Of a stretch of 64,000 nucleotides of DNA, positions 9,697-17,595 are shown piece by piece. How positions within the stretch are numbered: position 1 is the first letter of the stretch; each line of letters starts with the position of its first letter. Below the pieces are notes generated by a model. The model did not search any database. It was not told where the DNA came from and was given only the letters and a program-made list of their open reading frames with translations. Source of the DNA: Flammeovirgaceae bacterium SG7u.111 (GTDB lineage Bacteria > Bacteroidota > Bacteroidia > Cytophagales > Flammeovirgaceae); NCBI GenBank assembly GCA_034044135.1, contig CP139021.1:6982001-7046000 (forward strand), written 5' to 3'. The translations under genes and the position numbers were made by a program.

Positions 9697-10487
9697 CTAA
9701 GCCCCTTAACCTTCTTTACAAAAGCTGTGATGTCTTCTTCTAAATCATCACTGTTCTTTAGAAGGTTGATAAACGCACTGCCTATAATAGCTCCGTCGGC
9801 ATGGCTGCAAGCCTGCTCAAATGTTTTATTATCCGAGATCCCAAAACCAATTAATTTCGGGTTTTGCAATTCCATCTTCTCTATTCTCTGAAAATACGCC
9901 AACTGAGTATTTTCTACTTTCGCTTTTGCCCCCGTAATGCTATTTGCAGCTACCATGTAGATAAACCCTCCAGACATCTCATCAATCTGCTTTATTCTTT
10001 CCTCTGAAGTCTGGGGAGTGATCAAGAAAATATTATGGATACCGTAATGCTTATAGAGCTTTTGGTAGTCTTTCACATACTCAGGCAGGGGCATGTCAGG
10101 TAAAATAGTACCATCAATTCCTATCTCGGCACATTTTTCCAAAAACTTTTCTACACCGTATTGCATTACTGGATTGAGGTAGCCCATCAAAATAATAGGA
10201 ATATTCACTTCCATACGGATGTCTTCAAGCTGCTCAAAAAGGTGTGCGATGGTCATTCCCCCATCTAGCGCTTTTTGGTTGCTCTCCTGAATAGTAGGAC
10301 CATCGGCCACAGGATCGGAATAGGGCATACCTATTTCCACCATGTCCGCACCGGCATTTTCGAGTGCTTTTATAATCCGAGTTGTATCTTCAAAGCTTGG
10401 GAAACCAGCTGTGAAATATATATTTAAAACTTTTCCTCCCTTTTTGAAGGCAGCATCTATTCTATTTTCTTGTATCAGTTCCATCAT
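9693..10487 (-). CDS. trpA: Tryptophan synthase alpha subunit
   Basis: 264 residues, standard length. The enzyme cleaves indole-3-glycerol phosphate to indole plus glyceraldehyde 3-phosphate and passes indole to TrpB. Catalytic Glu51 and Asp62 lie in VEIGMPYSDPVADGP; the phosphate-binding region GFGISDN and ADGAIIGSAFI are present. It is the last gene of an apparent minus-strand operon cvpA-pabA-trpA (81 bp after the amidotransferase gene) and its stop overlaps that of the convergent hybrid kinase by a few bases. Unusually, trpB is not next to it and the main trpEGDC operon lies about 42 kb away. Confidence 0.97.
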   Translation of the reverse strand: MMELIQENRIDAAFKKGGKVLNIYFTAGFPSFEDTTRIIKALENAGADMVEIGMPYSDPVADGPTIQESNQKALDGGMTIAHLFEQLEDIRMEVNIPIILMGYLNPVMQYGVEKFLEKCAEIGIDGTILPDMPLPEYVKDYQKLYKHYGIHNIFLITPQTSEERIKQIDEMSGGFIYMVAANSITGAKAKVENTQLAYFQRIEKMELQNPKLIGFGISDNKTFEQACSHADGAIIGSAFINLLKNSDDLEEDITAFVKKVKGLS

Positions 10488-10568
10488 CTTAAATTCAACT
10501 CTTAGAAGTATTCGAGCCCAAAAATAAACTTTCAGTTTGACTTTCGTGAAATTGACTCCATTTTCAGT

Positions 10569-11135
10569 TTATTTTATTTGAAAGGTCTCTGCCCAATTTT
10601 CCAGCATTTTCAGACCAAAAGTAGTCAAGATTGCTTCTGGGTGAAACTGCAATCCCCAAATAGGTAATGTCAAATGCTTCATTGCCATTATTTCCCCTTT
10701 TGCAGTAGTCGCTGTTGGCACTAATGAAGGCGGCATATTTTGCAAAATGAGCGAGTGGTAGCGAACAATTTCTGTTTTTGGAGGAACGCCCTTGAACATA
10801 TCTTGATCTATGCAACAAATTTCAGAAATTTTCCCGTGCATAGGTTTTTCAGCCTTTACCAACTCCGCCCCGAAATATTCCCCTATAGCTTGATGCCCCA
10901 AGCAAATACCTAGAATTGGCAACTTTTGCTCGTAATGTTCCAACACCGACATCAAATTACCTGCTTTCCGAGGGATTTCTGGACCAGGGGACAAAACCAC
11001 CCCGTGATACTTCCCAGCCTTTATTTTTTTTAAGGGAAAGTCATTTCTAAGCACATCGCATTCGATATTGAGTTGCCCGAAATAATCAACCAAATTATAA
11101 GTGAAAGAATCGAAATTATCGAGTAATAAGATCAA
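10569..11135 (-). CDS. pabA: Glutamine amidotransferase of the PabA/TrpG family
   Basis: 188 residues, class I glutamine amidotransferase. The triad is visible: Cys78 in GICLGHQ, His165 and Glu167 in LQFHPEA. It supplies ammonia to an aminodeoxychorismate or anthranilate synthase large subunit. The loop reads SPGPEIPRKAG where TrpG at 53043 has the usual SPGPGIPEEAG. Because that second homologue is embedded in trpEGDC, this copy is better assigned to folate (PabA) or to a dual role; the trpA gene immediately downstream leaves room for doubt. It follows the cvpA-like gene by 32 bp, so the three are probably cotranscribed. Assignment as PabA is inference. Confidence 0.8.
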   Translation of the reverse strand: MILLLDNFDSFTYNLVDYFGQLNIECDVLRNDFPLKKIKAGKYHGVVLSPGPEIPRKAGNLMSVLEHYEQKLPILGICLGHQAIGEYFGAELVKAEKPMHGKISEICCIDQDMFKGVPPKTEIVRYHSLILQNMPPSLVPTATTAKGEIMAMKHLTLPIWGLQFHPEAILTTFGLKMLENWAETFQIK

Positions 11136-11167
11136 TATCGGTTATTTGGTTGTGTTAGAAATGAACG

Positions 11168-11728
11168 TTAAGCTCCTTTAGGGTCGAGCATAGCCCTAAT
11201 ATCATCGTAGAGCTCTCCTATAGAAGGCGAGAGTATCTTGCCAGTTTCCACTAGCCAAATCTGAAAGTCGAGTAACATGGGATAGATTTTAGTATCGTCG
11301 GTGATATCCTTGGGAAGTCGTAAACCTGCCGCATCCAACAGCCCAAGGAATATGCTCAAGAACACGGCATACTTAAGTCCCCCAAGTACCATTGCGGCAA
11401 AATTGTCGAAACTGTCGAAGATTGAATAATCTATTTTATTTTGAATTGCCCTCGTCATTTTGTTGAGGGCCAAAGAGCCCAACACAAAAAATAGAACATA
11501 AAACCCAAATTTAGCTATCCGAGGAGAATTCATATCCAAGGCTTTATCAGCACTCATAAAAACATTGGCTATGGCAAAAAAGATCAAAATGACCCCTGCC
11601 ACAAATACAACGATAGAAATAAGCTCTACCAAAAAACCTTTTTGATAGCCTTTATAGGCTCCCCAAATAATAAAAAATGCCAATACTAAATCGACAACCC
11701 TTATGTAAGACGAAAAATAGCTCTCCAC
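11168..11728 (-). CDS. CvpA family membrane protein
   Basis: 186 residues with four hydrophobic segments: about 12-33, 35-56, 76-95 and 110-130. The opening VVDLVLAFFIIWGAYKGYQKGF is the classic CvpA/Colicin V production signature (D-x3-A-x4-G-x2-G-x3-G). The family is inner-membrane; E. coli CvpA is linked to purF expression and bile-salt or colicin phenotypes, but its molecular role is not firm. Here it leads an apparent operon with pabA-like and trpA genes, so it may be carried by genetic context rather than by shared function. Confidence 0.88.
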   Translation of the reverse strand: MESYFSSYIRVVDLVLAFFIIWGAYKGYQKGFLVELISIVVFVAGVILIFFAIANVFMSADKALDMNSPRIAKFGFYVLFFVLGSLALNKMTRAIQNKIDYSIFDSFDNFAAMVLGGLKYAVFLSIFLGLLDAAGLRLPKDITDDTKIYPMLLDFQIWLVETGKILSPSIGELYDDIRAMLDPKGA

Positions 11729-11853
11729 TTTGTTCGATTATAATGTGATGAATAAAAAGCGGTTAGTGAGTTTTAATAATTGTTTTTCTATTCAATCAAT
11801 ACTTTATCAAAGATAACATACCTTATTGAAAAGCAGTTTTCTACTTTATAAAA

Positions 11854-12306
11854 TTAACCTGCAAGTGCTTTTTTTACCGCATCGGCTATACGCTTTCCAT
11901 CAGCCCTACCTGCTATTTCGGCCCTTGCCTCGTTCATCACCCTGCCCATATCCTTCATTCCGCTAGCGCCTGTTTTCTCTACTATTTCCCCCACTATCTT
12001 ATCAACTTCCTCTTCAGCAAGCTGCTGTGGTAAAAATTGCTCAATTACTTTTGCTTCTTCAAGCTCATTTTGGGCCAATTCTTCCCTACCATTGTTCATA
12101 TATATATTGGCAGAATCTTTACGCTGCTTTACTGCTTTATTAAGAATCTGGATTTCGGTTTCGGCAGAAAGACCGTAGTAGCCAGGTTTTTCGGTTTCGG
12201 CTAATTGGATGAGCGACTTGATGGCCCTTAAAGCTACAAGTGCTTTTTTGTCACCTGCCCTCATCGCTTCTTTCATTGCCGCTTCAACTTTCTCTTTTAA
12301 TGACAT
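11854..12306 (-). CDS. GatB/YqeY domain protein
   Basis: 150 residues from ATG at 12304-12306. An in-frame extension to 12348 exists, but its first 14 residues are not family-like, while MSLKEKVEAAMKEAMRAGDK is the usual start. The domain resembles the tail of GatB, the tRNA-binding helical region of the amidotransferase that makes Gln-tRNA or Asn-tRNA. Conserved pieces are RAIKSLI, AVKQRKDSANIY, EAKVIEQFLPQQL and the final GRADGKRIADAVKKAL. Freestanding YqeY proteins may assist tRNA-dependent amidation; direct evidence is limited. Single gene, divergent from pdxJ. Confidence 0.93.
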   Translation of the reverse strand: MSLKEKVEAAMKEAMRAGDKKALVALRAIKSLIQLAETEKPGYYGLSAETEIQILNKAVKQRKDSANIYMNNGREELAQNELEEAKVIEQFLPQQLAEEEVDKIVGEIVEKTGASGMKDMGRVMNEARAEIAGRADGKRIADAVKKALAG

Positions 12307-12489
12307 TATGATTGGTTTTGGATAAAAATTTCTTTTTAAAAAGATCAATTTTTTCTTCGCTCTAAAATGAGACTTGCCAATTTAAAATAGCAAATGGCAA
12401 TTTCTATTACTAGAAGTCCTTAAACAAAGAATTTCATTATTTTCTACAAATATATTAAATCGCAGAAGGATTCTAAATTTGGAAAAGGT

Positions 12490-13206
12490 ATGACAAAGCT
12501 AAGTGTTAATATAAACAAGATAGCCACGCTGAGAAATTCGCGCGGTGGAAATATGCCAAATGTGGTAAATGTGGCAAAGGATTGTGAACGGTTTGGTGCA
12601 CAAGGCATCACCGTACACCCCCGCCCCGACGAGCGGCACATCCGCTATGCCGATGTGTTCGACTTGAAGGAAATTGTAACCACCGAGTTCAATATAGAAG
12701 GCAACCCTCAGAAAGGGAGGTATATGGAAGTGGTTCTGCAATCGAAACCTACCCAAGCCACATTAGTTCCCGATACGGATGGAGCCATCACATCAAATGC
12801 TGGTTGGGACACTATTGCACACAAAGCCTATTTGGTAGAGACTATAGCCGAACTCAAACGAAACGGGATTAGGACATCAATTTTTGTAGACCCTGATGAA
12901 AGAATGGTAGAAGGGGCGGCCGCAACCGGCACAGACAGGATTGAGCTTTATACGGAATCGTACGCTACTGGCTTTATGACAGATAAAGCAGCAGCAATCG
13001 CTCCATTTAAAAAGGCGGCAAAGCTTGCCAAAGAACTAGGTTTAGAGATAAATGCTGGGCACGACCTAAGCCTTGAAAATCTCCACTATTTTTATAAGGA
13101 AATAGAAGGGTTGGATGAAGTTTCAATCGGCCATGCACTGATAAGCGATGCGCTTTATTTGGGTTTGGAAAACACAATCCAGCTCTACCTCAAAAAGCTT
13201 ACATAA
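12490..13206 (+). CDS. pdxJ: Pyridoxine 5'-phosphate synthase
   Basis: 238 residues (E. coli PdxJ 243). It condenses 3-amino-2-oxopropyl phosphate with deoxyxylulose 5-phosphate to give pyridoxine 5'-phosphate, the ring-forming step of the DXP-dependent vitamin B6 route. Visible motifs: [17 protein letters not shown] at the N-terminus, [13 protein letters not shown] with the catalytic His, [12 protein letters not shown] and the phosphate-binding end [11 protein letters not shown]. The DXP route implied here also matches dxr at 29.6 kb, which draws on the same DXP pool. A TAAATTTG box at 12474-12481 is so close to the ATG that the mRNA would be nearly leaderless if that box is the real -7 element. 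It converges on the next gene with a 6-bp gap. Confidence 0.97.
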   Translation: MTKLSVNINKIATLRNSRGGNMPNVVNVAKDCERFGAQGITVHPRPDERHIRYADVFDLKEIVTTEFNIEGNPQKGRYMEVVLQSKPTQATLVPDTDGAITSNAGWDTIAHKAYLVETIAELKRNGIRTSIFVDPDERMVEGAAATGTDRIELYTESYATGFMTDKAAAIAPFKKAAKLAKELGLEINAGHDLSLENLHYFYKEIEGLDEVSIGHALISDALYLGLENTIQLYLKKLT

Positions 13207-13212
13207 ACCATA

Positions 13213-14928
13213 TTAAAACCTTCTTATTCCTAAAGCTGTGGAGTAGTTTTCTACTTGCTTTATGAAATGCAATTTTCTGATGGGGCCTGCTTTCACTTCA
13301 AAGGAAGTAATAGCCCCTTCTGCATTTCTATGGAAGCTCGCCAGGCCGTCTTCCATCGCCCATTTATCAATTTTTATCATAGAAAAAGGGGTTTTTAGTT
13401 TATTCCCAACCTTTAGGAAAAGCTTATCGCCTACCCTCGAAATACTGTAATATGCGTTTAGCTCATCGCTGTAATAGGTACCCACAAATTCATTCAAATC
13501 AACTCCATATTGGCTTGCCGCTTTCTCAGCAAAAATCTTCTTTCCGTTCAGGCTCAACCAAAAACTTGAGCCCCCTTTTTCTTTGGATGGAATAAAAGCA
13601 AGGCTCAAATCTATTTCTTTGGCAAAAAACTCACTTTTGCTTTTGGCAAAAAGCTGCATTTTTATTTGCCCCAAAAAATCGATATAAAACTCCCCTTTTT
13701 CGGTAAAAAGCTTCACCACCATCCCATTTGCTAATTCGTAATTTCCCACCAACTCTTGTAACTCCAGTTTTAGTTTGGGGTTACGACTCTCTACTTCTAG
13801 TACCTCCAAAGAAAGCTGGCTTTCAATATTTAAGCTATCTAGCATAACATCCGCTACTTGGTAAGCTAGCTTCGTTGCAGGAAGACTACTCACATTTGAG
13901 AGGCAAATTACCGTCATATTCAATTCTGGAAACCTAAGCAACTGCGACCTAAACCCCACAAAAGCCCCGCTATGACCGACTGTCTTAATACTTCGATGCT
14001 CTCCATGATCCAACCCCGCTGCATAGCTCAACTTTTCCCCATTGGAAAGCCTTCCCTTTTCCTGCATTTTTTGAGTAAAATTAGTGATAGGCAAACGGTT
14101 ATAATAAAAATTCCAATCCCACTTGGCAAGATCTTCTACTGTAGTAAAAAGCCCTCCATCACCAATAATACTCAGGTTGGACATATAAATTTCAAATCCT
14201 CCATTTTCCCCACTAGCATAGCCCGAAGCCCTGTTTCTTACAATCATTTTGTGGTTATCGTGAAAATGGGTGTTGAACATTTTGAGCGGATCAAAAATAT
14301 TTTTTTGAGCAAAAACACCTATACCCTCCCCCGCCACTTTTTTCACGATTTCACCAAGCAGAAAATAGCCCGAATTGTTGTAGAGCATATCCGTACCTGG
14401 TTCAAAATTAAGGTTCTTTTGCCTTTTGATCATTTCCAATACCTCTTCCGAAGTAAAGCGATCTTGCTCATTATAGCCCGAAAGCATAGCCAACTTAAAA
14501 AAATCTCTCAAACCACTCGTATGATACAATAAATGCTTCACCTGAATCTGGTCAGCATAGGCGGGAAACCCTTCAAAATAGTCGGACAGTTTATCGTCCA
14601 GCGAAAGCTTGTTTTGCTCCTCCAGCATAAGGATACACGCTGCCGTAAACTGCTTAGAAATAGACGCTACCCTAAAAACTGTTTTATTAAAAATAGGGAT
14701 ATTGTATTCGAGATTGGCCATGCCATAGCCTTTCGTATAAATCAAGTCACCGTCTTTTATAACCCCGATAATTCCTCCAGGCGTAGTAGGTTTATCCCAT
14801 TCCTGAAAAATAAAATCGACTTTTTTCTGAAGCTCATCGCTGATTTTTTGTTGCCCAAAAAGAGGCAACGATGCCAGAAACATGACAAATGTGAGCGAAC
14901 TAACGATGCGAGTGCGGAAAGTCTTCAT
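13213..14928 (-). CDS. Secreted beta-lactamase-fold serine hydrolase
   Basis: 571 residues. Signal peptide about 1-26 (ending LFGQ). The catalytic domain (about 35-360) is of the class C beta-lactamase/DD-peptidase/esterase type: Ser89-I-S-Lys92 in VASISKQF, the YxN element Tyr183-Asn-Asn185, and a GHSGAF motif in place of KTG. A C-terminal part (about 380-571) looks like lipocalin-like beta strands often attached to this family in Bacteroidota. It is probably periplasmic or exported, acting on peptidoglycan peptides, esters or D-amino acid peptides; the substrate cannot be read from sequence. Not necessarily a resistance enzyme. A 324-bp intergenic region lies upstream. Confidence 0.88.
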   Translation of the reverse strand: MKTFRTRIVSSLTFVMFLASLPLFGQQKISDELQKKVDFIFQEWDKPTTPGGIIGVIKDGDLIYTKGYGMANLEYNIPIFNKTVFRVASISKQFTAACILMLEEQNKLSLDDKLSDYFEGFPAYADQIQVKHLLYHTSGLRDFFKLAMLSGYNEQDRFTSEEVLEMIKRQKNLNFEPGTDMLYNNSGYFLLGEIVKKVAGEGIGVFAQKNIFDPLKMFNTHFHDNHKMIVRNRASGYASGENGGFEIYMSNLSIIGDGGLFTTVEDLAKWDWNFYYNRLPITNFTQKMQEKGRLSNGEKLSYAAGLDHGEHRSIKTVGHSGAFVGFRSQLLRFPELNMTVICLSNVSSLPATKLAYQVADVMLDSLNIESQLSLEVLEVESRNPKLKLELQELVGNYELANGMVVKLFTEKGEFYIDFLGQIKMQLFAKSKSEFFAKEIDLSLAFIPSKEKGGSSFWLSLNGKKIFAEKAASQYGVDLNEFVGTYYSDELNAYYSISRVGDKLFLKVGNKLKTPFSMIKIDKWAMEDGLASFHRNAEGAITSFEVKAGPIRKLHFIKQVENYSTALGIRRF

Positions 14929-15252
14929 AATTACCTGGTTTTAGTGTTGGTAGTTAGGCTGCATGGCTTTGAGAAAAACATAAAAACCACACAGCTTTCA
15001 TTTCCAGCAATTTACCCCAGCCCTATCTGTCGGTTTTTATTCACATCCTCTCTATAATAATCCCATATTCTCAAATTATTGTTCACTTTCGACTAAGTTT
15101 AAGAAAAGGGTTTTTCTAAGAATAAGGATTTAGCAATTGCTAAAACGCTCAGATGGGTTCATATTATTTTGTACTTTAGATCAATTGCAGCGCAAGCATT
15201 TTATAATTTAGGCAAATGACTTGTGTATTTTTTTGAATAACTCTATAAAAAA
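14929..15252. promoter_or_regulatory. Divergent intergenic region with a 16-bp palindrome
   Basis: 324 bp between two divergently transcribed genes. It contains a perfect 16-bp palindrome, TTTAGCAATTGCTAAA at 15129-15144, a reasonable size for a dimeric repressor site. I see no clear TAnnTTTG box with a matched -33 element and no convincing small gene. Confidence 0.4.
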
Positions 15253-16602
15253 ATGTTTGAAAGTATACGTAAAAAAGCTCTCGACTTTGCAGGGTTGCAA
15301 GAGCTTAGGGAAAAGAACCCTCAGAAAAAGATAGTTTACTGCACTGGGTGTTACGATATATTACAATCGGGACATGCCGTATTTTTCAACCAGTGCAAAG
15401 CTCTTGGGGATATTTTGGTCGTAGGTGTGGGAAAAGATATTGTGATAGAAAAGCTTAAAGGACCAGGGCGACCAGTAAATCCAGAAATAAATAGGCTATA
15501 CTTAGTTGCAGCTATGCAGGATGTGGATTACGCAACCTTAAATGGAGAAGAAATACTTGAAGGAAAAGTGGACTTTATGCCCGTACTGGAACACCTCAAA
15601 CCTGATATTTTTGTTATAAACGACGATGACTCAGGACTTGAACACAAACAAGAGCTTTGCCATAGCCTGGATATTGAGCCCAAGCTTGTTTCAAGAGTAG
15701 TACCTCCCGAATTGATGCCTACTTCCACCACCAACATTATCAACAAAATCAATTACGCATACAGGGCTGCGCTTAGAATTGACTTTGCTGGTGGGTGGAC
15801 TGATGTGCCTTACATAATGAATGGGAAAACGGGCTATGTTTCCAATGTAGCCATTAAGCCACTTATTGAATATAAAGCAGGGCAATTTAACTTCTCAGGA
15901 TACCCAAGAGGCAGCGGATTGAGTACTTCCACCGCCGCCAAACTCCTTGAAATGATCAGCGCCAAAAACTACAATTCTGAGAATAAAACCCTAGAAACAA
16001 TTGGTGAAGACTTATTCAACTACGAAAATAAAGAACTAAACTGGTTTATTGGCCGGCAAGACCAATACTCCATTGTGTATGGAGGGTTTCATTGTTTCGA
16101 ATTTGGCAGCGATTATGCAAAACTACTTCCTATCGAAATACCTCCAGAAACGCTCGACTTATTTCGCTCCAAGTTGCTTTTGCTCCATACTAGTGTATCG
16201 AGAAATGCGCAAACTGCTGTAGAAGAAGTTTATCAGAATTATAAAACCCAAAGTGGGCAAGATGCATTGAAAAAGCTAGCAGAGTATGGCAAGGCTTTTT
16301 CTGAAGCTCTTTTGGCAAAAGATATAGAAGCCTGTGCTGAAATAATAGAGAAAAACTGGCAAGCCCAAATCCAACTTGCTCCTTCTAGCACCAATAAAGA
16401 ACTGGATGAAATGTACAGTTTTGCGAAAGAGAATGGAGCACTTGGCGGCAAACTTTGTGGAGCTGGGGGAGGTGGTGCTTTTGTATTTGTTTCAAACAAT
16501 CCTCTTGAACTTCGTACACAATTGAAAAAAAAGTTCTCAGCTTGTTTTGAAATTGATTTTGAGTTTGAAACCCTAGATATCAAATCTTTGAATAAGATAT
16601 AA
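15253..16602 (+). CDS. Bifunctional nucleotidyltransferase / GHMP sugar kinase fusion
   Basis: 449 residues. The N-terminal part (about 25-165) is a cytidylyltransferase-fold domain like the adenylyltransferase half of HldE: KIVYCTGCYDILQSGH, VGVGKD, GRPVNP, DYATL and the closing TSTTNIINKI. In the nucleotide-binding HxGH motif the first His is replaced (Gln38-S-G-His41). The C-terminal part (about 168-449) is a GHMP kinase of the HddA/fucokinase type: RAALRIDFAGGWTDVP, ATP loop PRGSGLSTSTA (218-228) and GGKLCGAGGGGAF near 393-407. Expected chemistry is phosphorylation of a sugar followed by nucleotide transfer, giving an NDP-sugar for glycans. HldE fuses the same transferase to a PfkB kinase instead. 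Substrate unknown. dapF follows by 64 bp. Confidence 0.82.
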   Translation: MFESIRKKALDFAGLQELREKNPQKKIVYCTGCYDILQSGHAVFFNQCKALGDILVVGVGKDIVIEKLKGPGRPVNPEINRLYLVAAMQDVDYATLNGEEILEGKVDFMPVLEHLKPDIFVINDDDSGLEHKQELCHSLDIEPKLVSRVVPPELMPTSTTNIINKINYAYRAALRIDFAGGWTDVPYIMNGKTGYVSNVAIKPLIEYKAGQFNFSGYPRGSGLSTSTAAKLLEMISAKNYNSENKTLETIGEDLFNYENKELNWFIGRQDQYSIVYGGFHCFEFGSDYAKLLPIEIPPETLDLFRSKLLLLHTSVSRNAQTAVEEVYQNYKTQSGQDALKKLAEYGKAFSEALLAKDIEACAEIIEKNWQAQIQLAPSSTNKELDEMYSFAKENGALGGKLCGAGGGGAFVFVSNNPLELRTQLKKKFSACFEIDFEFETLDIKSLNKI

Positions 16603-16622
16603 CAAGCCAACCTCCAAATTCA

Positions 16623-16630
16623 TAATTTTG
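16623..16630 (+). promoter_or_regulatory. Candidate -7 element for dapF
   Basis: TAATTTTG fits TAnnTTTG and lies 36 nt before the dapF ATG at 16667. No TTG is seen 19-21 nt upstream, so support is partial. Confidence 0.35.
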
Positions 16631-16666
16631 TGAGCTTTTAATACAAAAATTCATAGATCAAGTAAA

Positions 16667-17440
16667 ATGGAATTACACTTTGTAAAATATCAGGGAACAG
16701 GGAATGATTTTGTGATGATAGATGATAGAGCCCATGAGTTTGATGCATCAAATCATCAGCTAATAACGAAGCTTTGCCACAGGCGATTTGGCGTAGGGGC
16801 AGACGGACTTATTCTCCTGAGAAACCGAAAAGGCTACGATTTTGAAATGGTTTATTTTAATGCAGATGGGCACTTAGGCTCTATGTGTGGGAATGGAGGA
16901 AGGTGTACTGTTCATTTTGCCCACTCCCTTGGCGTTTTTGATAAAAAAACCACATTTTTAGCTGCCGATGGCGATCATGAAGCATCCGTTGCTGAAGGCA
17001 TTGTACATCTCAAAATGAACGATGTGAGTAGGGTAGACAAAGGAGATGGATATGTGTTTATGGATACCGGCTCGCCACATTATGTGGCTCCCGTCCAAAA
17101 CCTTAAAGCTTTTCCCGTGTTTGAAAAAGGGAAGGAAGTTCGCCATAGCTTTATGGATGGTGGGACGAATGTGAATTTTACGGAACAGAAAGGAGATGTA
17201 CTGCATGTTCGCACTTTTGAAAGAGGCGTGGAAGATGAAACACTTTCCTGCGGAACTGGAGTAACAGCCTCGGTTATTGCCGCAAACCTGAACGGAACTC
17301 CTGAGCCTGTAAAGGTAAAAGTACTTGGCGGAGAGCTTGCTGTCAACTTTGATAAGGTCGGCGATTTGTACACCAACATTTACCTAATAGGTCCTGCTAA
17401 AGCTGTTTTTGCTGGAACTTTTGACCTTAATAATTTCTAA
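16667..17440 (+). CDS. dapF: Diaminopimelate epimerase
   Basis: 257 residues. It converts LL- to meso-diaminopimelate, used for lysine and for peptidoglycan cross-linking. The PLP-independent two-cysteine mechanism is visible: Cys74 in MCGNGGRC and Cys195 in SCGTGVTA. The N-terminal FVKYQGTGNDFVMID and the GVGADGLILL segment are also standard. Length is slightly shorter than E. coli DapF (274). It sits 64 bp after the sugar kinase fusion and may be cotranscribed or use the candidate box at 16623. Confidence 0.97.
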   Translation: MELHFVKYQGTGNDFVMIDDRAHEFDASNHQLITKLCHRRFGVGADGLILLRNRKGYDFEMVYFNADGHLGSMCGNGGRCTVHFAHSLGVFDKKTTFLAADGDHEASVAEGIVHLKMNDVSRVDKGDGYVFMDTGSPHYVAPVQNLKAFPVFEKGKEVRHSFMDGGTNVNFTEQKGDVLHVRTFERGVEDETLSCGTGVTASVIAANLNGTPEPVKVKVLGGELAVNFDKVGDLYTNIYLIGPAKAVFAGTFDLNNF

Positions 17441-17595
17441 TTACAACTATTGGGGCAAATGGAAGGTCTGTAAATTAACACAGGGAGAAAAACCTTTCTC
17501 CCTCCAAAATATTCAGCATATTTCACTAAATTCCCAACTGAATGTACTAGTACAGACAAGCTTTTGAGAAGATAAAAGACCACTACTGAAATAAT

